A DNA stretch of 64,000 nt from Rhodococcus sovatensis. GTDB lineage: Bacteria; Actinomycetota; Actinomycetes; Mycobacteriales; Mycobacteriaceae. Position 1 is the first letter of the stretch. Each line of letters begins with the position of its first letter. The stretch spans positions 4,030,001 to 4,094,000 of the forward strand of contig NZ_CP147846.1 in NCBI RefSeq assembly GCF_037327425.1, written 5' to 3'. Positions 26,026 through 33,790 of the stretch are shown piece by piece. The position numbers and the translations under genes were made by a program. A model generated the notes under the pieces. It saw only the letters and a program-made list of their open reading frames with translations. It made no database searches and had not been told where the DNA came from.

Positions 26026-26627
26026 TGATCGTCCATGACGCCGGGGACCGCGCACTTCTCGTCGAGTTTCCGGATCTGACCGAGACGATGGCCTTCTACC
26101 GCGCACTCGCCGACAGCACCATCGAGGACGTCGAGGACCTGGTTCCGGCGGCTCGTACAGTTCTCGTGCGGCACAACGGAAACCGTGATCGAGTTCTCAC
26201 ATGGGTGCGCGACACCGAACCTTCCGAAGCCACGACGGAGTTGACGGTCGAACCAATTGTCATTCCGGTCGTTTACGACGGCGACGATCTCCACGACGTC
26301 GCCGACGCTACTGGCCTGACCGTCGCCGAAGTGGTCAGCGCGCACTCGGAACAGACCTGGACGGTCGCGTTCGGCGGATTCGCGCCCGGATTCGGCTATC
26401 TCGTCGGCACCGATGCGCGCCTGCATGTTCCGCGGCGCACTAGACCTCGCACCACGGTGCCCGCCGGCGCAGTCGGTCTCGCGGGCGAGTTCTCCGGCGT
26501 CTATCCACGCAGTTCACCGGGAGGCTGGCAGCTGATCGGAAGCACCGATGCGCCATTGTGGGACGCACAACGCGATCCTCCGGCCATGCTTCGTCCGGGG
26601 GTCACGGTTCGGTTCGAAAAGCTATGA
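26025..26627 (+). CDS. pxpB: 5-oxoprolinase subunit B
   Basis: The start is ATG 26025, sharing a base with the pxpA stop. The 200-residue protein has the allophanate hydrolase subunit 1 (AHS1/KipI) pattern: D-R-A-L-L-V-E-F near the start, P-V-V-Y-D-G-x-D-L near 80, and FGGFAPGFGYLVGTD with the following R-x-T-P/R-R-P-R-T-T-V-P-A-G-A-V. It forms a complex with PxpC. Its stop overlaps the pxpC start (ATGA). Confidence 0.92.
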   Translation: MIVHDAGDRALLVEFPDLTETMAFYRALADSTIEDVEDLVPAARTVLVRHNGNRDRVLTWVRDTEPSEATTELTVEPIVIPVVYDGDDLHDVADATGLTVAEVVSAHSEQTWTVAFGGFAPGFGYLVGTDARLHVPRRTRPRTTVPAGAVGLAGEFSGVYPRSSPGGWQLIGSTDAPLWDAQRDPPAMLRPGVTVRFEKL

Positions 26628-27484
26628 GCTCACTGCACGTTCTTGCCTCGGGACCACTGTGCACGGTGCAGGACAGAGGAAGGCCAGGATACTCGGCAAT
26701 CGGCGTCGGCCGGAGCGGCGCAGCAGACGTTCGCGCGCATGACGCTGCAAACCGGTTGGTGGGCAACAGCATCGGGTGCGCAACTCTGGAATCCACTCTC
26801 GGTGGCCTCCGAGTCCGCGCGCACGGACGCGTCGTCGCGGCCGTGACCGGCGCTCCGAGCCCGGTCACGATCAACGGCGTCGCCGACGGCATGTACTGCA
26901 CGATCGTCCTGGCCGACGGCGACGAATTGTTCATCGGCACTCCACTGTCCGGACTGCGGACCTATCTGGCGGTTCGAGGTGGCATCGGCGTCGAACCCGT
27001 GCTCGGTAGCAGATCCACGGACACCATGTCCGGGCTCGGGCCAGCGCCTGTTGCGGCAGGCGACAACTGCCCGGTGGGAGACGGATCTTCCGAATGGCCC
27101 GCCGAACACTGGGCACTGCCACCGGAGCGTCCGGGCGCCATCAGCGTCGTCCTCGGGCCCCGCGCCGACTGGTTCACCGACACCGAGAGTCTCTTCGCCC
27201 AGGACTGGGCGGTCACTGCCGACGCCGACCGTGTCGGGGTGCGACTCGACGGCGAAACTCCGCTGAAGCGAACGAGTTCGAAGGAATTGCCGAGCGAGGG
27301 AATGGTCGTCGGCGCGTTGCAAGTCCCCCCGGACGGCATGCCCGTCGTGTTCCTTGCCGACCATCCCGTCACCGGCGGCTACCCGGTCATCGGAGTGGTG
27401 CGCAGCTTCGACATACCGCTGCTGGGCCAGTTGCGGCCGGGCGATTCGGTGCGCTTCACGCTGCGCGACCTCGCGCCCGGATAA
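26624..27484 (+). CDS. pxpC: 5-oxoprolinase subunit C
   Basis: The start is ATG 26624, overlapping pxpB. The 286-residue AHS2/KipA-type protein has the usual opening G-P-L-C-T-V-Q-D-R-G-R-P-G-Y, the RTYLAVRGG segment and the C-terminal G-G-Y-P-V-I-G-V-V. With PxpB it forms the carboxylating/ATP-using part of 5-oxoprolinase. The gene ends about 30 bp before the convergent siderophore-binding gene. Confidence 0.92.
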   Translation: MSSLHVLASGPLCTVQDRGRPGYSAIGVGRSGAADVRAHDAANRLVGNSIGCATLESTLGGLRVRAHGRVVAAVTGAPSPVTINGVADGMYCTIVLADGDELFIGTPLSGLRTYLAVRGGIGVEPVLGSRSTDTMSGLGPAPVAAGDNCPVGDGSSEWPAEHWALPPERPGAISVVLGPRADWFTDTESLFAQDWAVTADADRVGVRLDGETPLKRTSSKELPSEGMVVGALQVPPDGMPVVFLADHPVTGGYPVIGVVRSFDIPLLGQLRPGDSVRFTLRDLAPG

Positions 27485-27515
27485 CCAGTCGAACCCGCCA
27501 CCGAGCGCTTAGCCC

Positions 27516-28514
27516 TCACTTCGAAGCAGCGACTGCCAACTGCGGGACCAACGCTTCGATGGCGTACGGCAGGCTCAACACGGTCCCCCAGGTGAGTGCA
27601 CCCGACACGATCGGATCGTCGACGAATATGTCCCGCCCGTCCTTGGCGACGTCGAGCGCTTGATAGGTGGGCACCGCTCGGACCTGATCGCTCGTACCCG
27701 CGGTACTTCCGGTGTTCCACACCAACACGTCGAGATCGAGCATGCCCAGTTGTTCTGTACTTATCTCGAATGCATCCTTGTCGCCGGCAAGATCGGCTAT
27801 CTGCTCAGGAATGACAAAACCCAAGGAGGTCAGCAACCGCGAGCGCTGATCGTTGGGCGACCGGACCCAGAACTTGCCTGGGTTGCCTGCCTCGACAACA
27901 GCCACGGTCTTGCCTTCGAACTCAGGATGGGCCTGGCGCTGTGCATCGAGTTCATCAGCGACGGAAGTGACCAGCTCGTCGGCCTTCTCTTGCTCGCCGA
28001 GCGATTCGCCAACAAGCCGAACGTTCTCCTGCCAGGGCATTCCGAAGTCGGGGTAGTCGGGCGATCCGGTCACGGTCGGAGCGATCTCGCTGAGGCGCGA
28101 GTACGCGTCGGTACTGACGTCGATGTACTGCGCCATGATCAAGTCCGGCGCAAGCGCAGCGATACCTTCGTAGTCGATGTTGGCCTGGCCGGTGAACTGG
28201 CCGCGGTTCAACACCACCGGATGCTGCTCTCCGAGAGCGTTCTGCGCCCAAGGCCACGTCGCGTCGGGGTAGTCGCCGTACCAATCGGTGACTCCGACGG
28301 GCACCTCGCCGAATGCGAGCAGCGTGTCCTGATCCGAGTAGCCGATGGTTACAACTCGTCCCGAATCGACGGGTACATCGGTGGTACCGAGCTTGTGCAC
28401 GACGGAGCGTGTCTCGGTCGCCGCCGAGTCGTCGTCGGCGGAAGAACATGCACCGGCGCTCAGCAACAGCACTCCGGATGCGATAGAGGCAACGATCAAT
28501 CGACCAATGGACAC
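27516..28514 (-). CDS. Iron-siderophore ABC transporter binding lipoprotein
   Basis: This 332-residue FecB/BtuF-like (class III) binding protein has a lipoprotein signal ending at Cys23. GTG 28514 is chosen because AAAGG lies seven bases ahead; a TTG at 28520 is the next in-frame option. Landmarks are V-T-I-G-Y-S-D-Q-D-T-L-L-A-F-G-x-V-P-V-G-V-T, IAALAPDLIMAQYID and A-V-V-E-A-G-N-P-G-K-F. It captures ferric siderophores at the membrane. A near-consensus IdeR/DtxR box 15 bp upstream indicates iron repression. No permease or ATPase is next to it, so it must work with a transporter encoded elsewhere. Confidence 0.88.
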   Translation of the reverse strand: MSIGRLIVASIASGVLLLSAGACSSADDDSAATETRSVVHKLGTTDVPVDSGRVVTIGYSDQDTLLAFGEVPVGVTDWYGDYPDATWPWAQNALGEQHPVVLNRGQFTGQANIDYEGIAALAPDLIMAQYIDVSTDAYSRLSEIAPTVTGSPDYPDFGMPWQENVRLVGESLGEQEKADELVTSVADELDAQRQAHPEFEGKTVAVVEAGNPGKFWVRSPNDQRSRLLTSLGFVIPEQIADLAGDKDAFEISTEQLGMLDLDVLVWNTGSTAGTSDQVRAVPTYQALDVAKDGRDIFVDDPIVSGALTWGTVLSLPYAIEALVPQLAVAASK

Positions 28515-28528
28515 AACCAAACCTTTCG

Positions 28529-28547
28529 TCAGGTTCGGCTAACCTAA
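28529..28547 (-). promoter_or_regulatory. IdeR/DtxR iron box upstream of the siderophore-binding gene
   Basis: Read on the minus strand, TTAGGTTAGCCGAACCTGA closely follows the 19-bp IdeR consensus TTAGGTTAGGCTAACCTAA. It ends 15 bp before the start of the siderophore-binding lipoprotein gene, as expected for an iron-repressed promoter. Confidence 0.88.
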
Positions 28548-28577
28548 CACCTTGTTCGAGGTTGTGAGCACTCGCCT

Positions 28578-28625
28578 CCAGTGGTGTGGTTAAGCGCCCG
28601 CCAGGGCACTTAACCACACCACTGG
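28578..28625. terminator. Long perfect hairpin downstream of rlmB
   Basis: CCAGTGGTGTGGTTAAG and its exact complement form 17-bp arms around a 14-base loop, starting 23 bp after the rlmB stop. The loop segment CGCCCGCCAG can instead pair with CTGGCGGGCG (28622-28631), so two exclusive folds exist. There is no T-run on either side. A terminator for cysS-rlmB is the simplest reading. Confidence 0.65.
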
Positions 28626-28647
28626 CGGGCGGAGCCGCCCCAAGAAC

Positions 28648-29625
28648 TCAGCGCCTACGCTGCCTCGCTATGTCCGCGAGCACGACGCCGGCTGCCACCG
28701 AAGCGTTGAGCGATTCGACCGGGCCCGCCATGGGGATCGACAGAATCGAATCACAGGTTTCTCGGACCAGGCGGGACAGACCCTTGCCCTCGGACCCGAC
28801 GACGACTGCCACCGGCCCACTTCCGTCGAACTCGTCGAGCGTGGTGTCGCCCTCCGCGTCGAGACCGACGATGGTGACGCCCTTGGTCTGCCAATCCTTC
28901 AGCGTACGAGTCAGATTGGTCGCTCTGGCGACGGGGAGCCGCGCAGCAGCACCGGCACTGGTACGCCAGGCCACGGCCGACACACTCGCGCTACGACGCT
29001 GCGGGATGACGACGCCGTGGCCACCGAACGCCGCGACCGACCGTACGACGGCACCGAGGTTTCGCGGATCGGTGATGTTGTCGAGAGCGACGAGGAGCGC
29101 TGGTTCCTGGTGGGTGCGAGCAGCGCTGATCAGGTCGTCGGGGTGCGCGTAGCGGTACGGCGGCACCTGCAGAGCCAGGCCCTGGTGAAGTCCGTTGGCG
29201 CTGAGTTTGTCCAGGTCCGATCGCGGAACTTCGAGGATCGAGATGCCCGCGTCGGCTGCACGCTGGACGCTTTCCTTGAGCCGCTCGTCGCTGTCGGTTC
29301 CGACTGCCACCCACAGAGCCGTCGCGGGCACGCCCGCGCGCAGGCACTCCACGACCGGGTTGCGCCCGAGTACGACCTCGGGGGCGTCGTCGTTCTTGCG
29401 GCTCGCGACGCGGCCGCCGCCCTGCCTACCACCGCTCTGATTCTGCGCGGACTTCTCCGCCATCTTCGCTCGACGGGATGCGGGATGCTTGGTCCTGGCC
29501 TCGGCCGGTGGCGTCGCACCGCGTCCTTCGAGACCCCTGCGACGATTGCCACCGGAGCCGGCGACCTGCCCCTTCTTTGTGCCGGTCTTTCGAACTGCGC
29601 CGCGCCTACTGGAATTGCCTGCCAT
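28648..29625 (-). CDS. rlmB: 23S rRNA 2'-O-methyltransferase RlmB (TrmH/SpoU family)
   Basis: RlmB methylates a ribose in the 23S rRNA peptidyl-transferase region (G2251 in E. coli). ATG 29625 overlaps the cysS stop. The 325-residue protein has a basic, Gly-rich disordered N-terminus (about 1-85), a substrate-binding domain (VLGRNPVVECL) and a SPOUT knot domain with LDNITDPRNLGAVVRSV, VVGSEGKGLSRLVRE and S-I-P-M-x-G-x-V-E-S-L-N-A-S-V-A. The cysS-rlmB order matches M. tuberculosis Rv3580c-Rv3579c. Confidence 0.93.
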   Translation of the reverse strand: MAGNSSRRGAVRKTGTKKGQVAGSGGNRRRGLEGRGATPPAEARTKHPASRRAKMAEKSAQNQSGGRQGGGRVASRKNDDAPEVVLGRNPVVECLRAGVPATALWVAVGTDSDERLKESVQRAADAGISILEVPRSDLDKLSANGLHQGLALQVPPYRYAHPDDLISAARTHQEPALLVALDNITDPRNLGAVVRSVAAFGGHGVVIPQRRSASVSAVAWRTSAGAAARLPVARATNLTRTLKDWQTKGVTIVGLDAEGDTTLDEFDGSGPVAVVVGSEGKGLSRLVRETCDSILSIPMAGPVESLNASVAAGVVLADIARQRRR

Positions 29626-31040
29626 CACTGCCCTGCTTCGTCGGTACTACTGGTTGCCCCGACGGACCAAACAGGTCCATTGGGGGTGTCTGTCACGTCT
29701 ACTCCGGCCTTGGCGAGTCGATCCCTGATCGCATCCGCCGCTGGCCAGTCCTTGTCTATTTTCGCTTGCGCTCTACGCTGCAGCTCAGCATCGACCAATA
29801 CACCGAGTGCGCCGACGACAGCGTCGTTGTCGCCGGAATCGGCGGCCCAGTGCGGATCGAGCGGGTCGACGCCGAGTATCGAAAGCATCGCCCGAACTTT
29901 CGACGCCCACTCGACGGCGCCGGTCAGATCGCCGCTTTCGAGCGCGTTGTTGCCTGCCTTGACGGTCGCGTGCACGGCAGCGAGAGCCTTCGGCACGCCG
30001 AGATCGTCGTTCAGGGCGTCGGCGAAGTCGTCGGTCCACGTACCGAGCGGAACCTCACCCGCACGTTCGACGGTTCTCCTCACGAAGCCTTCGATCCCAC
30101 GGTACGTCACGGCTGCGGTCTGGAGTGCGGTGTCCGAGTACTCGAGCATCGACCGATAGTGCGCGCTTCCAAGATAGTATCGAAGCTCTTGCGGGCGAAC
30201 GTTTTTGAGCACATTGGGCACGGAGAGAACGTTGCCGAGCGACTTCGACATCTTCTCACCGCCCATGGTGACCCACCCGTTGTGCAACCAGTACCGACTG
30301 AACCCGTCACCGGCCGCTTTGCTTTGGGCGCGTTCGTTCTCGTGGTGCGGGAACACCAGGTCCAAACCACCACAATGAATGTCGAATTCCGGACCGAGGT
30401 ACGCCTTGCACATCGCGGAGCATTCGAGGTGCCATCCGGGTCGTCCACGTCCCCACGGCGTAGGCCACGACGGCTCCCCGGGCTTGGCAGCTTTCCACAG
30501 GGTGAAGTCTCGCGGATCCCGCTTGCCGAGAGCCGCGCTCTCTCCCTGATGAACGTCGTCGAGCTTGTGGCCCGACAGAGCGCCGTAGTCGGGGAAGCTC
30601 ACGACGTCGAAGTAGACGTCGCCTTCCGAGGCGTAGGCATGGCCCGACTCGATGAGCTGTTCGATGAGCTCGACCATTTGCGTGACGTGACCGGTTGCGC
30701 GAGGCTCCGCCGACGGCGGCAGAACCGCGAGCTTGTCGTACGCCCACGTGAACGAACGCTCGAAGGTCGCGGCCCATTCCCACCACGGGCGTCCCGCGTC
30801 GCGGGCCTTGTTCAGAATCTTGTCGTCGATATCGGTCACGTTGCGGATGAACGCGACGTCGTAATCCTGGGCACTGAGCCAGCGACGCAGGACGTCGAAC
30901 GCTACTCCGCTGCGCACGTGGCCGATGTGCGGCTCACCCTGCACTGTTGCCCCACATAGATACACCGATACATGGCCAGGGACCAAGGGGGAAAACTCCC
31001 GCAGGGCCCTCGTCTCGGTGTCGTACAAGTGAAGGGTCAC
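29625..31040 (-). CDS. cysS: Cysteinyl-tRNA synthetase
   Basis: The start is taken as GTG 31040, giving V-T-L-H-L-Y-D-T and the usual distance to HIGH; longer in-frame extensions run into ispF. The 471-residue class I enzyme has P-H-I-G-H at 37-41, zinc ligands starting with the Cys in V-Y-L-C-G, W-H-L-E-C-S-A and H-H-E-N-E, and the loop GEKMSKSLGN. It lies 23 bp after ispF and overlaps rlmB, forming one operon ispD-ispF-cysS-rlmB with carD upstream. Confidence 0.95.
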   Translation of the reverse strand: MTLHLYDTETRALREFSPLVPGHVSVYLCGATVQGEPHIGHVRSGVAFDVLRRWLSAQDYDVAFIRNVTDIDDKILNKARDAGRPWWEWAATFERSFTWAYDKLAVLPPSAEPRATGHVTQMVELIEQLIESGHAYASEGDVYFDVVSFPDYGALSGHKLDDVHQGESAALGKRDPRDFTLWKAAKPGEPSWPTPWGRGRPGWHLECSAMCKAYLGPEFDIHCGGLDLVFPHHENERAQSKAAGDGFSRYWLHNGWVTMGGEKMSKSLGNVLSVPNVLKNVRPQELRYYLGSAHYRSMLEYSDTALQTAAVTYRGIEGFVRRTVERAGEVPLGTWTDDFADALNDDLGVPKALAAVHATVKAGNNALESGDLTGAVEWASKVRAMLSILGVDPLDPHWAADSGDNDAVVGALGVLVDAELQRRAQAKIDKDWPAADAIRDRLAKAGVDVTDTPNGPVWSVGATSSTDEAGQ

Positions 31041-31063
31041 GACCAGCAATGCTACCGGTGCTT

Positions 31064-31528
31064 TTACTCCGTCATGACAAGTGCAGTCGCGACAGCCGCG
31101 ATTCCCTCGCCTCTGCCGGTCAACCCCAGACCGTCCGTAGTGGTTGCAGACACCGAAACCGGCGCACCGAGCACCGCCGACAGCGCTTCCTGTGCCTCGA
31201 TCCGCCGTGGTCCGATCTTGGGACGATTGCCGATGATCTGCACCGCCGCGTTGCCGATGACGACCCCGTTCTCGGACAGCAATCGGCGCACCTCGGTCAG
31301 CATTGCAGCACCGCTGACGCCATCCCATTCGGGCCGTCCTGTGCCGAACACGGAGCCCAGGTCACCCAGGCCGGCCGCTGACAACAGAGCGTCGCACAGC
31401 GCATGGGAGGCGACGTCACCGTCCGAGTGGCCCTCCAGTCCGTCACTGCCCTCGAACAGCAGACCTGCCAGCCAACAGGGGCGGCCTGGCGCGATGGGAT
31501 GGACGTCGGTGCCGATTCCAACCCTCAT
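31064..31528 (-). CDS. ispF: 2-C-methyl-D-erythritol 2,4-cyclodiphosphate synthase
   Basis: IspF makes the cyclic diphosphate intermediate of the MEP isoprenoid pathway. The 154-residue protein has the metal site G-T-D-V-H, the G-H-S-D-G-D-V-A-S-H-A motif, and the C-terminal GLTGRGEGIAA. ATG 31528 overlaps the ispD stop, so the two pathway enzymes are coupled. Confidence 0.95.
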   Translation of the reverse strand: MRVGIGTDVHPIAPGRPCWLAGLLFEGSDGLEGHSDGDVASHALCDALLSAAGLGDLGSVFGTGRPEWDGVSGAAMLTEVRRLLSENGVVIGNAAVQIIGNRPKIGPRRIEAQEALSAVLGAPVSVSATTTDGLGLTGRGEGIAAVATALVMTE

Positions 31529-32208
31529 GAGGCCTCCCGAGCAATGATTGCCTCTGCAAGCAGCAGGTCGTGAGGCGTGGTGATCTTGAAAGCAAGTGCC
31601 TCGCCGACGATGGTGTGCACCGTCTCGCCGAGGCGTTCGACCAGACCGGCGTCGTCGGTAGCTGCGTCGGACGCTGCATCGTATGCGCGGCGAAGCAGGT
31701 CCGCGCGGAAACCCTGCGGCGTCTGTATCGCACGCAGAGTGCTTCGATCGGGCGTCCCGACAACGGCGCCCATGAAATCGACGGCCTTGACTGTGTCGGT
31801 GACAGGTAGAGCCGGTACGACGGCGCCGCGCCCGGCCTGCACTTCGGCCACCACGCGTGCGACGAGCGACGGCGGAGTGAGTGCGCGAGCTGCGTCATGG
31901 ACGAGCACGATGCCCGCATCTTCGGCAGCAACCAGTCCCAGTCGAACCGAACCGGTCCGTTCGGATGCGCCCTCGACGACGGTCACATCGGATCCCAGGA
32001 GATCACGCGTGTGCTGCACCAGCTCGGCTGGCACGATCACAACGATGCGGTCGACGGCGCCCGATCGGATCAGGCCGTCGACCGAACGCTGCAGCAGGGA
32101 TCGGTTTCCGATTTCGACGAAGGCCTTCGGTTCTCCACGCTGGAGACGAAGACCTCGGCCCGCCGCCGGAACGAGCGCGACGACGGGACCTGAGTTGGAA
32201 CGTGCCAC
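31525..32208 (-). CDS. ispD: 2-C-methyl-D-erythritol 4-phosphate cytidylyltransferase
   Basis: IspD joins CTP and methylerythritol phosphate in the MEP pathway. The 227-residue protein has the nucleotide-binding start VALVPAAGRGLRL with G-E-P-K-A-F, the V-L-V-H-D-A-A-R segment and the T-P-Q-G-F-R motif. Four bases separate it from carD and it overlaps ispF. Gene order carD-ispD-ispF-cysS-rlmB matches Rv3583c-Rv3579c. Confidence 0.95.
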   Translation of the reverse strand: MARSNSGPVVALVPAAGRGLRLQRGEPKAFVEIGNRSLLQRSVDGLIRSGAVDRIVVIVPAELVQHTRDLLGSDVTVVEGASERTGSVRLGLVAAEDAGIVLVHDAARALTPPSLVARVVAEVQAGRGAVVPALPVTDTVKAVDFMGAVVGTPDRSTLRAIQTPQGFRADLLRRAYDAASDAATDDAGLVERLGETVHTIVGEALAFKITTPHDLLLAEAIIAREAS

Positions 32209-32211
32209 CGC

Positions 32212-32700
32212 TCAGGAAGCGGCAGCGAGAACTTCGTCGAGAATCGTGTCGGCCTTGGCCTCATCGGTTCCCTCGGCCAACGCCAGTTCACCGACGAGGA
32301 TCTGACGTGCCTTGGCCAGCATGCGCTTCTCGCCTGCCGACAGACCACGATCCTGTTCACGGCGCCACAGGTCACGAACGACCTCGGCGACCTTGTTGAC
32401 GTCACCGGAAGCAAGCTTTTCCAGATTCGCCTTGTAACGGCGAGACCAGTTGGTGGGCTCCTCGGTGTGCGGTGCGCGAAGCACCTGGAAGACCTTGTCC
32501 AGACCCTCTTGTCCGACCACATCGCGAACACCGACGTACTCGGCATTGTCTGCAGGAACTCGAACGGTGAGGTCGCCTTGTGCGACTTTGAGAACTAGGT
32601 ACTCTCGTGGTTCACCCTTGATGGTGCGGGTTTCTATCGCTTCGATCAGCGCCGCTCCGTGATGGGGGTAAACGACGGTGTCTCCGACCTTGAAAATCAT
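32212..32700 (-). CDS. carD: RNA polymerase-binding regulator CarD
   Basis: CarD binds the RNA polymerase beta subunit and stabilises the open complex, supporting rRNA and housekeeping transcription. The 162-residue protein begins with the Tudor-like domain (M-I-F-K-V-G-D-T-V-V-Y-P-H-H-G-A) and ends in a helical DNA-binding domain with N-W-S-R-R-Y-K-A-N-L-E-K. A GAAAGGGG site precedes the ATG. It heads the MEP/cysS operon. Confidence 0.95.
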   Translation of the reverse strand: MIFKVGDTVVYPHHGAALIEAIETRTIKGEPREYLVLKVAQGDLTVRVPADNAEYVGVRDVVGQEGLDKVFQVLRAPHTEEPTNWSRRYKANLEKLASGDVNKVAEVVRDLWRREQDRGLSAGEKRMLAKARQILVGELALAEGTDEAKADTILDEVLAAAS

Positions 32701-33077
32701 GTGTCCCGTGCCCCTTTCGATTTTCCCAGTTTACCACGCGCTCAGATCAACGGCGCAGGTCAGGGGCGCCGAGCCGTCTCCGTCGGGGTTGACACCGACG
32801 TCGGAACGTGTATCCGAAGGGTCCGCGAATGCAGTTCCAGGCTGTGGCGGAGGCAACACGAAACGCCGGTCAACACGCCGATGAGCGCCCGCGAACCACG
32901 TCGCGCGGCGTCCCCGAACCAGGTCGTCGAGAGCACGATCGGAAACCTCTTTACGCCCCAGCGATCCGCTGCTGCGAGTTGACTACTACTCTGCCTAGTG
33001 GACATGACGGATCGGCTGACCGACGCAGCCGCATCGCCCGCGCCCACTACACCGGCCACAACTGTAAGGACGACGAC
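32701..33077. other. Divergent intergenic region carD/lpqE
   Basis: This 377-bp gap holds no credible gene. On the minus strand TAAACT (32728-32733) lies 28 bp before the carD ATG and is a possible -10 box. On the + strand AAGGA at 33066-33070 is the lpqE ribosome site. The remainder shows no repeat or clear operator. Confidence 0.5.
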
Positions 33078-33755
33078 GTGACTGCGTTCATTGCTGCGAC
33101 TGCGAACCGAAAGACCCGTCGATTGGCATCGGCACTCGCCATCGCGGCGGGCGGGGTGTTGGCACTGAGCTCGTGCGGTGCCGGGCAGATTTCACAAACG
33201 GCCACCCAGGTCGCCGCGGTCAACGGAAACTTCGCCGATGTCGGCGACATCTCGCTGCGCAACGTCCACGTCGTGTACCCGCAGACGGAGGAGTACTCCA
33301 TCGAGCCGGGTGGCAAGGTCGAGCTCGGATTCATCGCCGTCAACAACAGCCCGGCGAACTCGGACACTCTCACCCGCATCTCGACTACAGCCGCTTCCTC
33401 GATCACCGTGGGCGAGGAGCCCGGCGGTACCGAGATCGCTCCGCTGACCGCTCTCGGTGCAGGCGCGCCGGTCGACAACGAGGCCGTGAACCCCGATATC
33501 CCGCTGCAGTTCGTCGTCGTGGAACTCAACGGCATCGGTGAAGAGGTCCGCCCCGGGCTCACGGTTCCGATCACCTTCACGTTCGAAGAGGCCGGAGACG
33601 TCGAACTGCTCGTACCGGTCGACGCCGGTCAGGTGCTGCCACGCGACGTCTCCGCGAAGTCGCCCATCGAGGCCGAGTTGCACGGCGAGGCGGAAGAGGC
33701 CGAGCACAGCATCATCGAAACTCAGGTCGAAGAAGCAACCGACGGCAACAACTGA
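33078..33755 (+). CDS. lpqE: LpqE-like lipoprotein (DUF461/PCu(A)C-like)
   Basis: GTG 33078 follows AAGGA at good spacing. The 225-residue product has a lipoprotein signal ending at Cys33 (L-A-L-S-S-C). The mature part resembles M. tuberculosis LpqE (Rv3584), an exported all-beta domain with I-S-L-R-N-V-H-V-V-Y-P at about 60 and a G-x-V-E-L-G-F-I-A-V-N-N segment, related to copper-chaperone-like folds but without obvious Met/His copper ligands. The C-terminus is Glu-rich. It has the same neighbours as Rv3584 (carD divergent upstream, radA downstream). Function not established. Confidence 0.82.
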   Translation: MTAFIAATANRKTRRLASALAIAAGGVLALSSCGAGQISQTATQVAAVNGNFADVGDISLRNVHVVYPQTEEYSIEPGGKVELGFIAVNNSPANSDTLTRISTTAASSITVGEEPGGTEIAPLTALGAGAPVDNEAVNPDIPLQFVVVELNGIGEEVRPGLTVPITFTFEEAGDVELLVPVDAGQVLPRDVSAKSPIEAELHGEAEEAEHSIIETQVEEATDGNN

Positions 33756-33778
33756 GGTTTCCTGTCGGTAGCTGCATC

Positions 33779-33784
33779 TAGTCT
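33779..33784 (+). promoter_or_regulatory. Likely -10 element of leaderless radA
   Basis: TAGTCT stands six bases before GTG 33791 of radA, in the 35-bp gap after lpqE, and no ribosome site is present. This suggests radA has its own leaderless transcript. Confidence 0.5.
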
Positions 33785-33790
33785 TCCCGA

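Noticed and set aside
29478..30959. A 493-codon + strand frame opposite cysS and rlmB
   Set aside because: Antisense shadow of two conserved genes.
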